DNA from: Lucinisca nassula
Lineage: Eukaryota; Mollusca; Bivalvia; Lucinida; Lucinidae
Direction: 5' to 3'
Length of the DNA: 64,000 nucleotides
Assembly (NCBI GenBank): GCA_963580285.1
Contig: OY757021.1
Location: forward strand, 98,756,149-98,820,148
Shown: positions 53,767-63,330 of the stretch, piece by piece
Numbering within the stretch: the first letter of the stretch is position 1
How the letters are laid out: every line of letters begins with the position of its first letter
The notes under the pieces: generated by a model
The model's input: only the letters and a program-made list of their open reading frames with translations
Database searches by the model: none
Told to the model about the DNA's origin: nothing
Made by a program: the position numbers and the translations under genes

Positions 53767-54029
53767 AGCATGAACCAAAATATATCTCTTGGCATGCTTT
53801 ATACAAGCACATGCTGACCTGTCTAGTTGCCTGCACACACACCTTGTGCCTACACAAACAGTGATCCAGATAATGAGCCCTCTCATCAGCATCTACACTG
53901 TTTGCCATCCTGTTAATGTTTTTGACTACCGTAAAAATGCTAAAAATTCAGACACCATGGGTACTTACTGTAATTCTCCTTAAAATTGTAACAAATTTGT
54001 TACACAATGCTGCAAGGAGTCCAAAAGGT

Positions 54030-54105
54030 GCAGCAGCAAAGAGTGTAGACACTGATCAGACTGCTCCTAAAGGAGCAGTCTGATCTGGGTCTGCACTGTT
54101 TGCTT
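54030..54105. repeat. palindromic core module without MITE ends
   Basis: 'gtgtagacactgatcagact' pairs with 'agtctgatctgggtctgcac' around 'gctcctaaaggagc'. A nearly perfect 70-bp hairpin with no TTAA or hAT ends that I can find. Confidence 0.75.
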
Positions 54106-54268
54106 AGGCCAATCTATCCCAAGACTTACGATCATTATGGTAAACTTCAAATACACATGAATGGATATGTTCAAATTCAATGTCTACTATGGGATAAAGA
54201 TGTCCAGTGTTATTGCAAATATTGATGACAGTTTTTTATTTCTCATGTTTTTAGTATTGATGCAAATA

Positions 54269-54614
54269 CAGTAGAACTTCGATGGCTCAAACACCGATGG
54301 CTCGTTTACCATGGATGTATCGAACACATTCTTGAGCCCCTAGCGAAATCCTCTACAAAAGAAATAGTGGGGGATAATTAAGGAGATCTTAGTCTCTTAT
54401 CTTGCAAATGTATGCTGTGTGTACTCATTAGAATCGCCTTGATGAGGTGATTCTAATGAGTACACATAGCATACATATTCATCATAGAACACCGAAAAGA
54501 TGTCTAAACGTATCTCGTTATGCCTCCTGACAGTAACCTCAGTGGCTCGAACTACCCCTGTCTCGAACAGATTTTCGAGGTCCCAAAGGTGTTCGAGCCA
54601 TTGAAGTTCGACTG
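54269..54614. mobile_element. 346-bp pogo/Tigger-like MITE next to a splice donor
   Basis: Ends CAGTAGAACTTCGATGGCTC and, from the right, CAGTCGAACTTCAATGGCTC; TA duplication at 54267-54268 and 54615-54616. A palindromic MITE (54407-54475) is nested inside. Its right end is 17 nt from the donor of the NUP160 exon at 54632. Confidence 0.88.
54407..54475. mobile_element. palindromic GTACTC-type MITE
   Basis: 'gtgtactcattagaatcgcc' pairs with 'ggtgattctaatgagtacac', bordered by 'aatgtatgctgt'/'atagcatacat'. Nested in the pogo-like MITE. Confidence 0.8.
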
Positions 54615-54631
54615 TACTGATAACATATTAC

Positions 54632-54769
54632 CTTTAACTGGAACACCTCACAGTCTTGACCTTTGAATGTATCTACCACAGCATCTATGTATTCAACACA
54701 CAGTGCTACTGCCTCTTCTAACAGATCATAGTCTATGTATAGTCGTAACAGCTCAGCGGAGTTCAGGCC
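54632..54769 (-). CDS. NUP160: NUP160 exon (ELLRLYIDYDLLEEAV region)
   Basis: Acceptor 'gaaacttgcag' before 54769, donor GTAATATG after 54632. 138 nt, phase 0 at both ends, 46 codons. It encodes GLNSAELLRLYIDYDLLEEA, then VALCVEYIDAVV. This is the most diagnostic NUP160 stretch: vertebrate proteins read AAELLRLYLNYDLLEEAVDL here (from family knowledge), a helix pair of the C-terminal alpha-solenoid. The exon's end, TFKGQDCEVFQLK, is divergent. A mobile element begins 17 nt inside the downstream intron. Confidence 0.96.
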
Positions 54770-54905
54770 CTGCAAGTTTCAAGAAAAACAGGCACATAAA
54801 ATACAGACAGAAAGGTGGACACATAAAATTCAGACAGAAAGGCAGAGAATTATGATAACACATACTTGTGACTAGGGCTGGCTAATCAGGGCAAAAAAGA
54901 TAATC

Positions 54906-56482
54906 AACTAGAGCTGTCAGAGGATCTGACTATAGCCCCGCTTCAGCGCTGTCAGAGAAGAAAGTTATTTAAGCTGCAGAGAAAACAGTTATGAACAAGA
55001 AATAACTGTTGAAAATTTTACATTATCTGGAAAAACTCTAAGAGTTGTGAGCCCTTGTCCCTCATTTCAATGAGCATGATACATTACCAGAATGTCCATG
55101 TTTATACTAAATTTCATCTTCCATTTTTCAATGTTCAAAGGGTAATAACTCCTAAAGTAGGCAAATCAGAGTCAGGGTTCCTGCGCTCTGCACATTGTCT
55201 CATGGTGCTTTACACTTGTGTGCAGTGTCATGAAAATATCTCAAATGGTTTGTGAGTTATGGAGCCGACACAGTCAAAATTGCCTTTTTAAATGTTCAAA
55301 GGGCAATAACTCCTAAAGTAGGCAAACCAGAGTTATGGTTCCTGCACTCTGCACATCATCTCAAGGTGCTTTTCATTTATTTGAAGTTTCATGAAAATAT
55401 CAGAAACGGTTATGGAGCGGACATAGTTAAAATTGCCATTTTTTAATATTCAAAAGCCTATAACTGAAAAAGTAGACAATCCAGAGTTTGGGTTCCTGCG
55501 CTCTGCACACGTAATATGGTGCTTTACATTTGTGTGAAGTTTCATAAAATTATCTCAAACGGTTTTTGAGTTATCGAGCAAAGACGGCTAAAATTGATAT
55601 TTTTCAATATTCAAAGGGAAATAACTCAAAAATTAGGCAATCCAGAGTTATGGTTCCTGCACTCTGCACACCATCTCATGGTGTTTAATGTTTGTGTGAA
55701 GTTTCATGAAAATATGTGAATGGGTTTTAAAGTTATGGAGCGGACACGAAAATTGTTAACAGACACAGACAGACACACAGACAGACACACAGAAAATACG
55801 AAAACCAGAGTTATGGTTCTTGTGCTCTGCACATTGTCTCATAGTGCTTAACATTTGTGTGAAGTTTCATGAAATTATCTCAAACGGTTTTCGAGTTATG
55901 AAGCGGACACTGTTAAAATTGCCATTTTTCAATGTTCAAAGGGCAATAACTCCAAAAATAAGCAATGCAGAGTTATGGTTCCTGCGCTCTGCACATCGTC
56001 TCATAGTGCTTAACATTTGTGTGAAGTTTCCTAAAAATATCTCAAACGGTTTTCGAGTTATGAAGCGGACACAATTAAAATTGCCATTTTTCAATGTTCA
56101 AAGGGCAATAACTCCAAAAGTAGGCAATCCACAGTTATAATTCCTTCGCTCTGCACATTGTCTTATGGTGTTTAACATTTGTGTGAAGTTTCATGAAAAT
56201 ATGTTAAGCAGATACAAAGTTATGGAGCCAACACAAATTAACGGAATCACGGAATTACGGAAAATGTTCAAAGGGCAATAACTCCAAAAGTAGGCAATCC
56301 ACAGTTATAATTCCTTCGCTCTGCACATTGTCTTATGGTGTTTAACATTTGTGTGAAGTTTCATGAAAATATGTTAAGCAGATACAAAGTTATGGAGCCA
56401 ACACAAATTAACGGAATCACGGAATGACAGAAGGACATGGCAAATCCAATATAGCCCCACTTTTTCAAAGCGGGGCTATAAT
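54906..56482 (+). mobile_element. array element inserted in the hAT-like MITE
   Basis: 5' end 'aactagagctgtcagaggat' with 'ctatagccccgcttcagcgc', about eight units of 165-170 bp ('gagttatggttcctgcgctc', 'tgtgaagtttcatgaaaata'), an (ACAG) tract at 55759-55792 and a terminal hairpin at 56450-56480 (TATAGCCCC...GGGGCTATA). The microsatellite lies inside the array here rather than at its end, so two elements may be fused. Confidence 0.85.
56095..56425 (+). repeat. perfect tandem duplication, 170-bp period
   Basis: 56095-56255 and 56265-56425 are identical over 161 bp as far as I can read, unlike the diverged units around them. Confidence 0.9.
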
Positions 56483-56896
56483 TATCATTCCTGTTATTGC
56501 GATCGATAATCGATTAGTAATCACTGAGGATTTGGTCATAACTTTACCTGTCTGAGCATGACTCCTACCATATGCTGTACTTTGCCATATGTATTTGAAC
56601 AGACAAGCCTGAGCAAACAGTGTAGACCAAGATGAGACGCCGCAGAACACGGCGTCTCAACTGGGTCTGCACTGTTTGCCACTCATACAGCTATTTTAGG
56701 TACAACTTTGGGCAATAAATTGTACTTATCAAATAATCGATTGCAAGCAAATCAGTAATGATAATCATTTTTGTGGAATTTATCGATTAAATAATCAATT
56801 GTCCGATTAATCGTGCCAGTCTTACTTGTGACATAGTGCACTACATGTATTTCATTTCTCCAAAATGGCTATTTTTCTGATGAAATGTGATATTTT

Positions 56897-57035
56897 TCTT
56901 ATTTATACTCAAAACATAGCTTGTGCTTGCTCATTAGAACTGCCTCTAATGAGTACCTACAACCCATGTCGTGGAGCAGCTGCCTCATTGAGGCATTTCT
57001 ATTGAGTACCCACAACCTGTCTTAGAGCAGAAATA
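56897..57035. mobile_element. palindromic GTACTC-type MITE, rearranged
   Basis: 'tgctcattagaactgcctct' and 'gaggcatttctattgagtac' in inverted order around 'gtcgtggagcagctgcctca', with outer 'ttcttatttatactcaaaac'/'agagcagaaataagaaaa'. Confidence 0.65.
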
Positions 57036-57439
57036 AGAAAAGTAATCAAAACCCTTGTAACCCCAGTTTTCTCTATGTAAAGCTGAGTTTACAGGGGTAT
57101 TTAATATACAGACTTGATATCATGATGGAACTTACACTCCGACAAAAGATATTCACTTCCTTTTAAGAGTTGGCGTTTAATGTCTGGGATCAGTTGTTCA
57201 AAGCCCTGTTAGCTTAATGAACCCATTAGCTGTCAGACTGTTAACAGTTCCAGCAATTACAATATTGGATGAAATAAATGTTAGCTTTTGCATTTGCAAA
57301 GGCTTCTCAATATTTTTCGTCAAAAATATTAGTATATTATGGAAATATATGGCGGACACTTCAAATTTGTCTTCTACAAACAAGAACAGTATGTTTTCTA
57401 TATGTATGATTTGAAGTTTTAACCATCCAAGAAACCTTT

Positions 57440-57561
57440 AATAGTCATGCTGAGTGCACATATTATCTCCATGAAGGAATTTTCTGACCCAGTGGGGATT
57501 GAACCAGTGACTTGATCACCAGTCAGGCACACATCCTACTGAGCTACTGAGGCTGGCTGAG
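57440..57561 (-). mobile_element. SINE family B, head fragment
   Basis: On the - strand 'gccagcctcagtagctcagt', 'gtgtgcctgactggtgatca' and the B-box-like 'tggttcaatcccc'. Only the first 120 bp remain. Confidence 0.75.
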
Positions 57562-57568
57562 GGGTTAA

Positions 57569-57773
57569 CCCTTATCTTGCTGTTCACGACAACCCTTATC
57601 TTTGCAAACAGTGTAGATCCAGATCAGATGGCTTCTGAAGAAGCCATCTGATCAGGATCTTCACTGTTTGGCATTTAGTTTATGAATTTGTAGCAATAAA
57701 TTACATCAAGTAATTTGATTGGTTGATAGACAGAAATGGGTGTGGCTTTAATGAATATTCAGCAAGATAAGGG
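57569..57773 (-). mobile_element. piggyBac-like MITE, 205 bp, next to a splice donor
   Basis: TTAA-CCCTTATCTTGCTGTTC ... CAGCAAGATAAGGG-TTAA, with both TTAA sites intact (57565-57568, 57774-57777). Core 57604-57670. Best copy of the family, in reverse orientation to 38808. Only 17 nt (TTAA plus 13) separate its end from the NUP160 exon at 57791. Confidence 0.95.
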
Positions 57774-57790
57774 TTAAGAGGTAATCCTAC

Positions 57791-57932
57791 CTTATATGAG
57801 TTGACGAACCAGGACGGCAAAGTAAAGCCATGTGCCATTAGTTTATTAGCTGTGCACCGATGGTAGATGGCTGTATTGTCCTCATACTTGTCCAAATACT
57901 GTTGTAAAAGCTGCCAAGCTTGGTCTGCAGAG
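57791..57932 (-). CDS. NUP160: NUP160 exon (AWQLLQQYLDKYED region)
   Basis: Acceptor 'cattcttgtttgtag' before 57932, donor GTAGGATT after 57791. 142 nt; the first base completes a Ser codon begun by the upstream exon, and 47 codons follow to phase 0. It encodes SADQAWQLLQQYLDKYEDNT, then NKLMAHGFTLPSWFVNSYK. This corresponds to vertebrate DEAWRLLSTYLERY and LPNWLINSYK (family knowledge), helices just before the ELLRLY motif. The donor-side intron is almost at once invaded by a MITE. Confidence 0.95.
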
Positions 57933-57943
57933 CTACAAACAAG

Positions 57944-58337
57944 AATGAAGAAACATCAACACAGTTTTCTAAATAAAAGCATAGCTCTTGAAAGGAGGAG
58001 TATTGAGGATAATTAATGAATAATATAATGTTATTAATCAAGTAATTTCGTATTGGCCCAGTTACAGGTCCGAGGTCTGCTGTATTGGCACGAGGCCGAA
58101 GGCCAAGGCCAATACAGCTGACCGAGGACCTGTAACTGGGCCAATACGAAATTACTTGATTAATGACAATTTTATTAATTGACGCAATTAAAAACATGAT
58201 TTATGATTTTTGAATATTGGTTGACCTTGTGTAATATAGGATTATCAATTAATAATAATGAAGAAACATCAACACAGTTTTCTATATAAAAGCATAGTTC
58301 TTGAAAGGAGGATTATTGGTGATAATTAATGAATAAT
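57944..58337. repeat. direct repeats flanking a long palindrome
   Basis: 57944-58025 and 58257-58337 are about 82-bp direct repeats ('aatgaagaaacatcaacaca'...'gataattaatgaataat') with roughly five differences. Between them, 58032-58166 is a near-perfect palindrome with about 56-bp arms ('ttaatcaagtaatttcgtat'...'gttacaggtccgaggtc'). Confidence 0.9.
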
Positions 58338-58344
58338 TTTCCTT

Positions 58345-58420
58345 ATTTCTTGTAGGAAACACATGTTATGTGTACTTGTTAGAATTCTAAAAGGAGATTC
58401 TAACAAGTAACCACAACATA
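58345..58420. mobile_element. palindromic MITE, GTACTC type
   Basis: 'tgtgtacttgttagaattct' pairs with 'gagattctaacaagtaacca'. Outer words 'cttatttcttgtag' as in the other members. Confidence 0.65.
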
Positions 58421-59469
58421 CACCTCAACCTCGTTATAACACGGAACTCCGGGTCCAACCAACGGACCGTGTTAGTTAACCGAATCGTGTTATAAACGCC
58501 GACCGTATTTGCCACAGATCAGCCATTGACACAATGGTGATCAATACTTTCCCAAACATGATGATGTGCGATCCGGTTAATGACCGTATTTCCCGACTAA
58601 AATGTGTTTAGAACTAATCAATGGCAGTAAATACCATGGCCCATCAAGTCAAACAAGTCACTTTAATCAAAACCAGCTGATAAACCATGTTTTATATCCA
58701 GAAATCGTCCGATCTGACAGCGAGTATGACGCCATTTTGATAGCTGGTTCCCGGCTAACTTTGTTGTAACTGAGAGTCCGGAACCGTACCGAACTACAGT
58801 ACCGTTAATACATTTCAATGGTGAAATTACCGGGTTAGGGTTCGGAACAGGACAATGATCAACGCTTACAAGAAATTTGAATTACTTCCCTTGAAATGCC
58901 TTACCCGTAATATTTTAGCCATTTGAAACGATTTTTACTGGCGCACATGTCTTTGAATGATTTTTTTACCGCGAAAATCGATCTTGAATATGTTTTATCA
59001 TTTGCTTTTAAGCTGGAATAAATTTGACTTTCTTTTACATGCAGCTCTAGAAAATGAGTTTTATTGCAGTTGACCGATCACATCGTCTGAGCAGTGATCC
59101 TTAACAGAGCGTGATAAATATATTTTCCCATTGCGTAACTGAATTCTCTAATCTCTTTATCTCACTAAGCCAACACTTGATTGTGCCGATGCCAGTTCAT
59201 GTTTATCATGCGTGTCAAGCTAAACAAGTTTATATACTGTATATTCAACTCTGCGGGAGGCCTGCAATAAATATCAAAAAGTACCGTGTTAGCTACCGTA
59301 TTACCGCAGTCAAAAGTGAGAGAAAAATAAAGTTGTTGTGCTTAAAACCTTATACAATCCATGGATAATATTTATAAATGTTGGTTGGGGAAAATTTGGG
59401 GTCCAAACCAAAACCGTGTTATATCCGAATTCGTGCTGTAACGAATCGTGCTATAACTAGGTCCAGGTG
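58421..59469. mobile_element. 1.05-kb pogo/Tigger-like element without transposase
   Basis: Left CACCTCAACCTCGTTATAAC, right reversed CACCTGGACCTAGTTATAGC; TA duplication (58419-58420, 59470-59471). 'aaccgaatcgtgttataaac' and 'ggaccgtgttagttaacc' are repeated near both ends. An 85-codon frame at 59111 has no transposase motif. Confidence 0.85.
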
Positions 59470-59743
59470 TACGTCATTTCATTGGCTGGCTTGGGCTGGT
59501 CTGTGTGTGGGAACCAGTGCGTTGGTTCCCGGTTAACTGCACATAGCAATGCAACACTTGGAAGGGGGGATTATCCAGGTCAAACTATAGTCTGTTTTCT
59601 AGTTTTTTTTCTTGGTTCTTTTTCTGCTAAAGGTTGATTCTCGTGAAAAGGCTACTTGATAGGCATATAATATCTTGAGGTGTCGTATGCTGACATTGAA
59701 ATTCCTAAGCTATTCTAGAATTCTGTTCGTCAAAAGCATGCCA

Positions 59744-60055
59744 TGTGCAGGGCAATAAATAATCATATTCCCATGCAATATTCCCCTCTGACGTCACTGC
59801 TCGAAAGTACAAGTGCATTCACTCAAAGAATCTCTAGAAGTCATGTGCAGGGCAATAAATTATCATATTCCCATGCAATATTCCCCTCTGACAGCACTGC
59901 TCAAAAGCACAAGACTTAGTGCATTCACTCAAAGAATCTCTAGAAGTCACGCTCCAGGCAATTAATTATCATATTCCCCTGCAATATTCCCCCATGACGT
60001 CACCGCTCAAAAGCACAAGTGCATTCACAGAAAGAATCTCTAGAAGTCAGAATTC
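59744..60055 (+). repeat. three tandem units of about 96-109 bp
   Basis: Units begin 'cagggcaataaataatcata' (59747), 'cagggcaataaattatcata' (59843) and 'caggcaattaattatcatat' (59953), each with 'ccctctgacgtcactgctc'-like and 'aaagaatctctagaagtca' blocks. The TGACGTCA-like word (gacgtcac) recurs in two units and is altered in one. Confidence 0.85.
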
Positions 60056-60077
60056 CGTATAAATCATTTGCCCTTGT

Positions 60078-60156
60078 GTGAGGGAATATGATGATTTGTT
60101 CAGCCGAGAAGGTAATATTGCCTGCTCCGTTGAACAAATTGTCATATTTCCCTCAC
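60078..60156. repeat. 79-bp palindrome
   Basis: 'gtgagggaatatgatgattt' pairs with 'attgtcatatttccctcac' around 'gagaaggtaatattgcctgc'. The inner 'ggtaatattgcc' is itself a perfect palindrome. Confidence 0.85.
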
Positions 60157-60319
60157 AATAAATGAATAATATTATTTTAAATATATGCTATGCTTACCTT
60201 TCAGAATCGCCCCAATGAGGCAATTCCAATGAGTTACAACATTCTGTATTTATAGAGAAAATCAACAAGAAATCACTGAATCATTTCAACTGCTTCTTCT
60301 GACTGTGATTAACTCTTTT

Positions 60320-60840
60320 TGTACCAAATGGAATCTCCCTCCTTATATATAGTAGGAGTCCATTTCAAAATTTAGGGGTGTCAGGTTGTTTTTTTTTTCT
60401 TCAAAAGGATGGGTTACAGTTTAGCCATATTTGTGCCTACGATGGATCTTGATGAAACTTATATGCAATATAGTCCAACATATGCACGTTCATATGACAA
60501 CACTATTTAATTAATCATGACATGTGCAGTCACGTGACTTCCGTTTTTCTACTAGTGGGGTAATTGTCAGTACTTGGTGATTTGCCAAAGTAATATGACA
60601 TTTTTTAACAATTAACCGCATTAAAGTGTGCTAATCTACATGTCCATATCATAATCTATGTTTCTTGTATCCTGTGATAAAATATTACGTACAGTATGTG
60701 CATAAGAAATTTATAGTGTGCTGAAGTTTTATGTATTTAGTATAATATGTTAGAAGTGCTTAATAATACGGAATGTATTTTCGATTCTGAAATATATATT
60801 TAAAATGTTGGCAGAAAGACTAGAACAGTACAATATATCA
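60320..60840. other. MITE fragment then unrecognised intron
   Basis: 60328-60385 matches the left part of the MITE at 47092 ('accaaatggaatctccctcc'). The rest, to 60840, is AT-rich NUP160 intron without structure I can support. Confidence 0.5.
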
Positions 60841-60844
60841 TTAC

Positions 60845-62040
60845 AATATACAGCAGATTTGATTGGATTTTGGTGACCTTGACCTCATTTTTCAAGGTCA
60901 CAGCAACCCAAAAACAGTCATTTTTAAGCCAAAATGGCTTGTCTGCACTCTATCCCAATAATGAATTGATTAATTTTAATCAAACTTTTTATCATTACAG
61001 CATACCGGATTTTTTATTAGATTTTGGTGACCTTGACATTTTTTCAAGGTCACAGGCCCCCAAAAAACAGTCAATTTTGGGCCAACAATGGCTTGTCTGC
61101 AATCTATCTCATTAAAGAATGACCAATTTTCGTAAAACTTGGTACAATATATCAATATAACATATCGCAGATCGGGTAAGATTTTGGTGACCGTGACCTT
61201 TTTCAAGGTCACAGGCCCTCAAAGACAATCAATTTTGGGCCAAAAATGGCTTGGCTGCACTCTCATTAATAAATTGCTTAATTTTAGTCAAACTTAGTAC
61301 AATATAACATTACAACATGACTCAGATTTGATTATATTTTGTCGACCTTGACCTTTTTTCATGGTCACAGGCTCCCAAAAACAGACGATTTGGGACAAAC
61401 AAGGCTTGACGACTGCACAATTTCTCATAAACAAATTAATTAATAACCTTGACTTTTTTTCAAGGTCAGAGCCCCCCCACCCCGAAAAAAAAAAAGTCAA
61501 TTTTAGGCTAAGGATAACCCTTTCTACAGCTTATTTAACGTCACTACAGCAGGTTTCTCGGAATGTGTGGCGGCCGTAAAAAGTCTCCCTGCCCTACATC
61601 ATAGTGTAGTTTATATTTTCTTGTCCTTTAGGGATCATTGATTCCATTGTTGAATTTTGAAAATATTTTAGGGTCACTGACGAAGCCCAATTGGCCAAAA
61701 CTAGCTAGTGTGGCCCAGAAAACATGTACACTCCATATTTTCCAGTTCTGTGGTGTATTCATTGCTTGCAAAGGATAACCCTTTCTGCAACTTATTGTCT
61801 GCACTCTAAGGCCAAGGTCTCCCGAAACCTGTTCTTTTCGGGCCAATAATGGCTTATCTGTAACCTATTTCATTTAAGAATTTATGAAAATTGGTAGAGC
61901 ATTTAATTACAGTCTACCAAATTTGTCTGGTGATTAGAGTTTTTAATGACTGTTTGTTATTTTTAAGGTCATAGGATCCCACAAAAACTGTCAGCTTTTG
62001 ACCAAAAATGGCTGGTTTGCAGCTTACATTTTGTTGACTT
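60845..62040 (+). repeat. tandem array with TGACCTTGAC and TTCAAGGTCACAG
   Basis: Units of about 160 bp: 'gattttggtgaccttgacct', 'tttcaaggtcacag', 'caattttgggccaaaaatgg'. Four good units to 61500; a relic of the 43870-44050 body ('gggatcattgattccattgt') at 61620-61790; then two poor units. No terminal hairpin seen. Confidence 0.75.
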
Positions 62041-62759
62041 CAATCTAGTTATTAAAGTCAAATGGGTGTTTAAGATACATTTATGGTGAGGGGACATTGT
62101 TTTCCTCTGAAAACATTTTTATTTATACCAGCATTCAGGGTAAGTCTGCAGAAAATATGAAATGTTACATACTCTGTAAACAATATAAGACAGAAACGGG
62201 TAATGGAAGGTAAACATGAATGTATGTCATACAAGTAACATGCACAGCATGTGACAGCAGTAGCATGATAGTCCTTTAATTCATCAATGAAAAGCATTCC
62301 CGTTTGTCCAGCAAGAAATGATGGTCGTGCTCATACAGAATGCCAGCCGCTGTGTTTCTGTATATGTAGACTATATTGTCTGTTTCCTGTGCGAGTATGC
62401 ACAGTACTTTGATTACATAAAAGTTTATCTTTCAACATCCTCCACATCGTTAACCGCCAAAACATCAGCATTTTTGGAAGCATTATTGTTTCTGAAATAA
62501 AGTGGTGTGTAGTTTCCTCTGGTTAACAATGTGGACGACCGTGCAATTTTCCTTTGAACACCACAGGGTCTTCACTTTTTCCATAGGCGCAATGTTACAC
62601 ATGACCAGTAGGACATGTATTCAACCTTAAATTTTGTTACGAAAATGCATGCGGAGGAAAAAGTAAATATTTGTCCAACAAACCAGAGATGTTTGGTCAC
62701 CTTATGAGTGTATTTTGATCAGTTTTTGTTGACTTCAAGAATTAGCTCTCTCAGTAGGC
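62041..62759. other. intron sequence, nothing recognised
   Basis: Frames of 60-75 codons occur on both strands, with no splice-bounded exon that fits NUP160 and no paired repeats. Confidence 0.45.
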
Positions 62760-62919
62760 ACTTTGCAATAGAAAACTGTAACCTGTCCTTTATTTGGAAA
62801 ATAGCTAAACTTTTCGAAAACAGTGGAGGCCCTGATCAGATGCCGCATTCTGCGGCGTCTGATCTGGGCCTGCACTGTTTGCCCTGGTACTCGTTTTGGG
62901 GTTTCCGGTACTGAATGGG
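62760..62919. mobile_element. piggyBac-like MITE, left end unclear
   Basis: Core 62815-62882 ('ggccctgatcagatgccgca'/'gcggcgtctgatctgggcct') and right end 'tactgaatggg'-TTAA (62920-62923). Same subfamily as 48636-48858. Confidence 0.65.
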
Positions 62920-63070
62920 TTAAACCCTAAATGGCTCAAACTAAATTCATGGTCCCAAAGGCCAATGAAGTTCGACTCCAGTTGTCTTCTTGAACCCTTA
63001 ACCTGTTGGACCCTTATCTGAATGAGCCACTGGGGCAGGTACCCATTGTAAGCTATGTTCTTGCTTTTAC

Positions 63071-63193
63071 CTGTTATCTTTAGCGATATTTGTCAGTGTG
63101 AGGTTGTTAGTTTTCAGCCAGTCCCAGGCTTGTGATGTGTAGTCATTATCCCCTCTCATGTGATATGAACTGTGTTTTGCAAGATTGACACAC
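63071..63193 (-). CDS. NUP160: NUP160 exon (SQAWDWLKTNN region)
   Basis: Acceptor 'gttctctccgtag' before 63193, donor GTAAAAG after 63071. 123 nt; one base completes a codon, then 40 codons and two bases (AG) that form a Ser with the next exon. It encodes CVNLAKHSSYHMRGDNDYTS, then QAWDWLKTNNLTLTN. QAWDWLKTNN corresponds to vertebrate AEAWAWLAANQL (family knowledge). Upstream exons of the gene lie beyond the right edge of the window. Confidence 0.88.
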
Positions 63194-63330
63194 CTACGGA
63201 GAGAACATACATAAATCAATCATTCTAATGCAACAGCCTTTTTTTTTTAGTATTACAGCCATTACAAGATTATTTCATTTATTTCAAGCTGATCGTTAAT
63301 TAGAGGTGGGTCAAAACCGAGTACTCAGAG

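Larger units (their letters stand above)
54873..56824. mobile_element. hAT-like MITE (8-bp duplication) opened by an array element
   Basis: TAGGGCTGGCTAATCAGG at the left and 'gattaatcgtgccagtctta' at the right, with a perfect 8-bp duplication CTTGTGAC (54865-54872, 56825-56832). The MITE's own sequence is 54873-54905 plus 56483-56824 and matches 5998-6387 in reverse; the remainder is a later insertion. The palindromic core is at 56612-56685. Confidence 0.9.

Noticed and set aside
54539..54631. Extension of the NUP160 exon past 54632
   Set aside because: The frame stays open into SRTSMARTPLGPRKS, but this is intron and pogo-like MITE. The GTAATATG donor and the in-frame join to the 48523 exon mark the true end.
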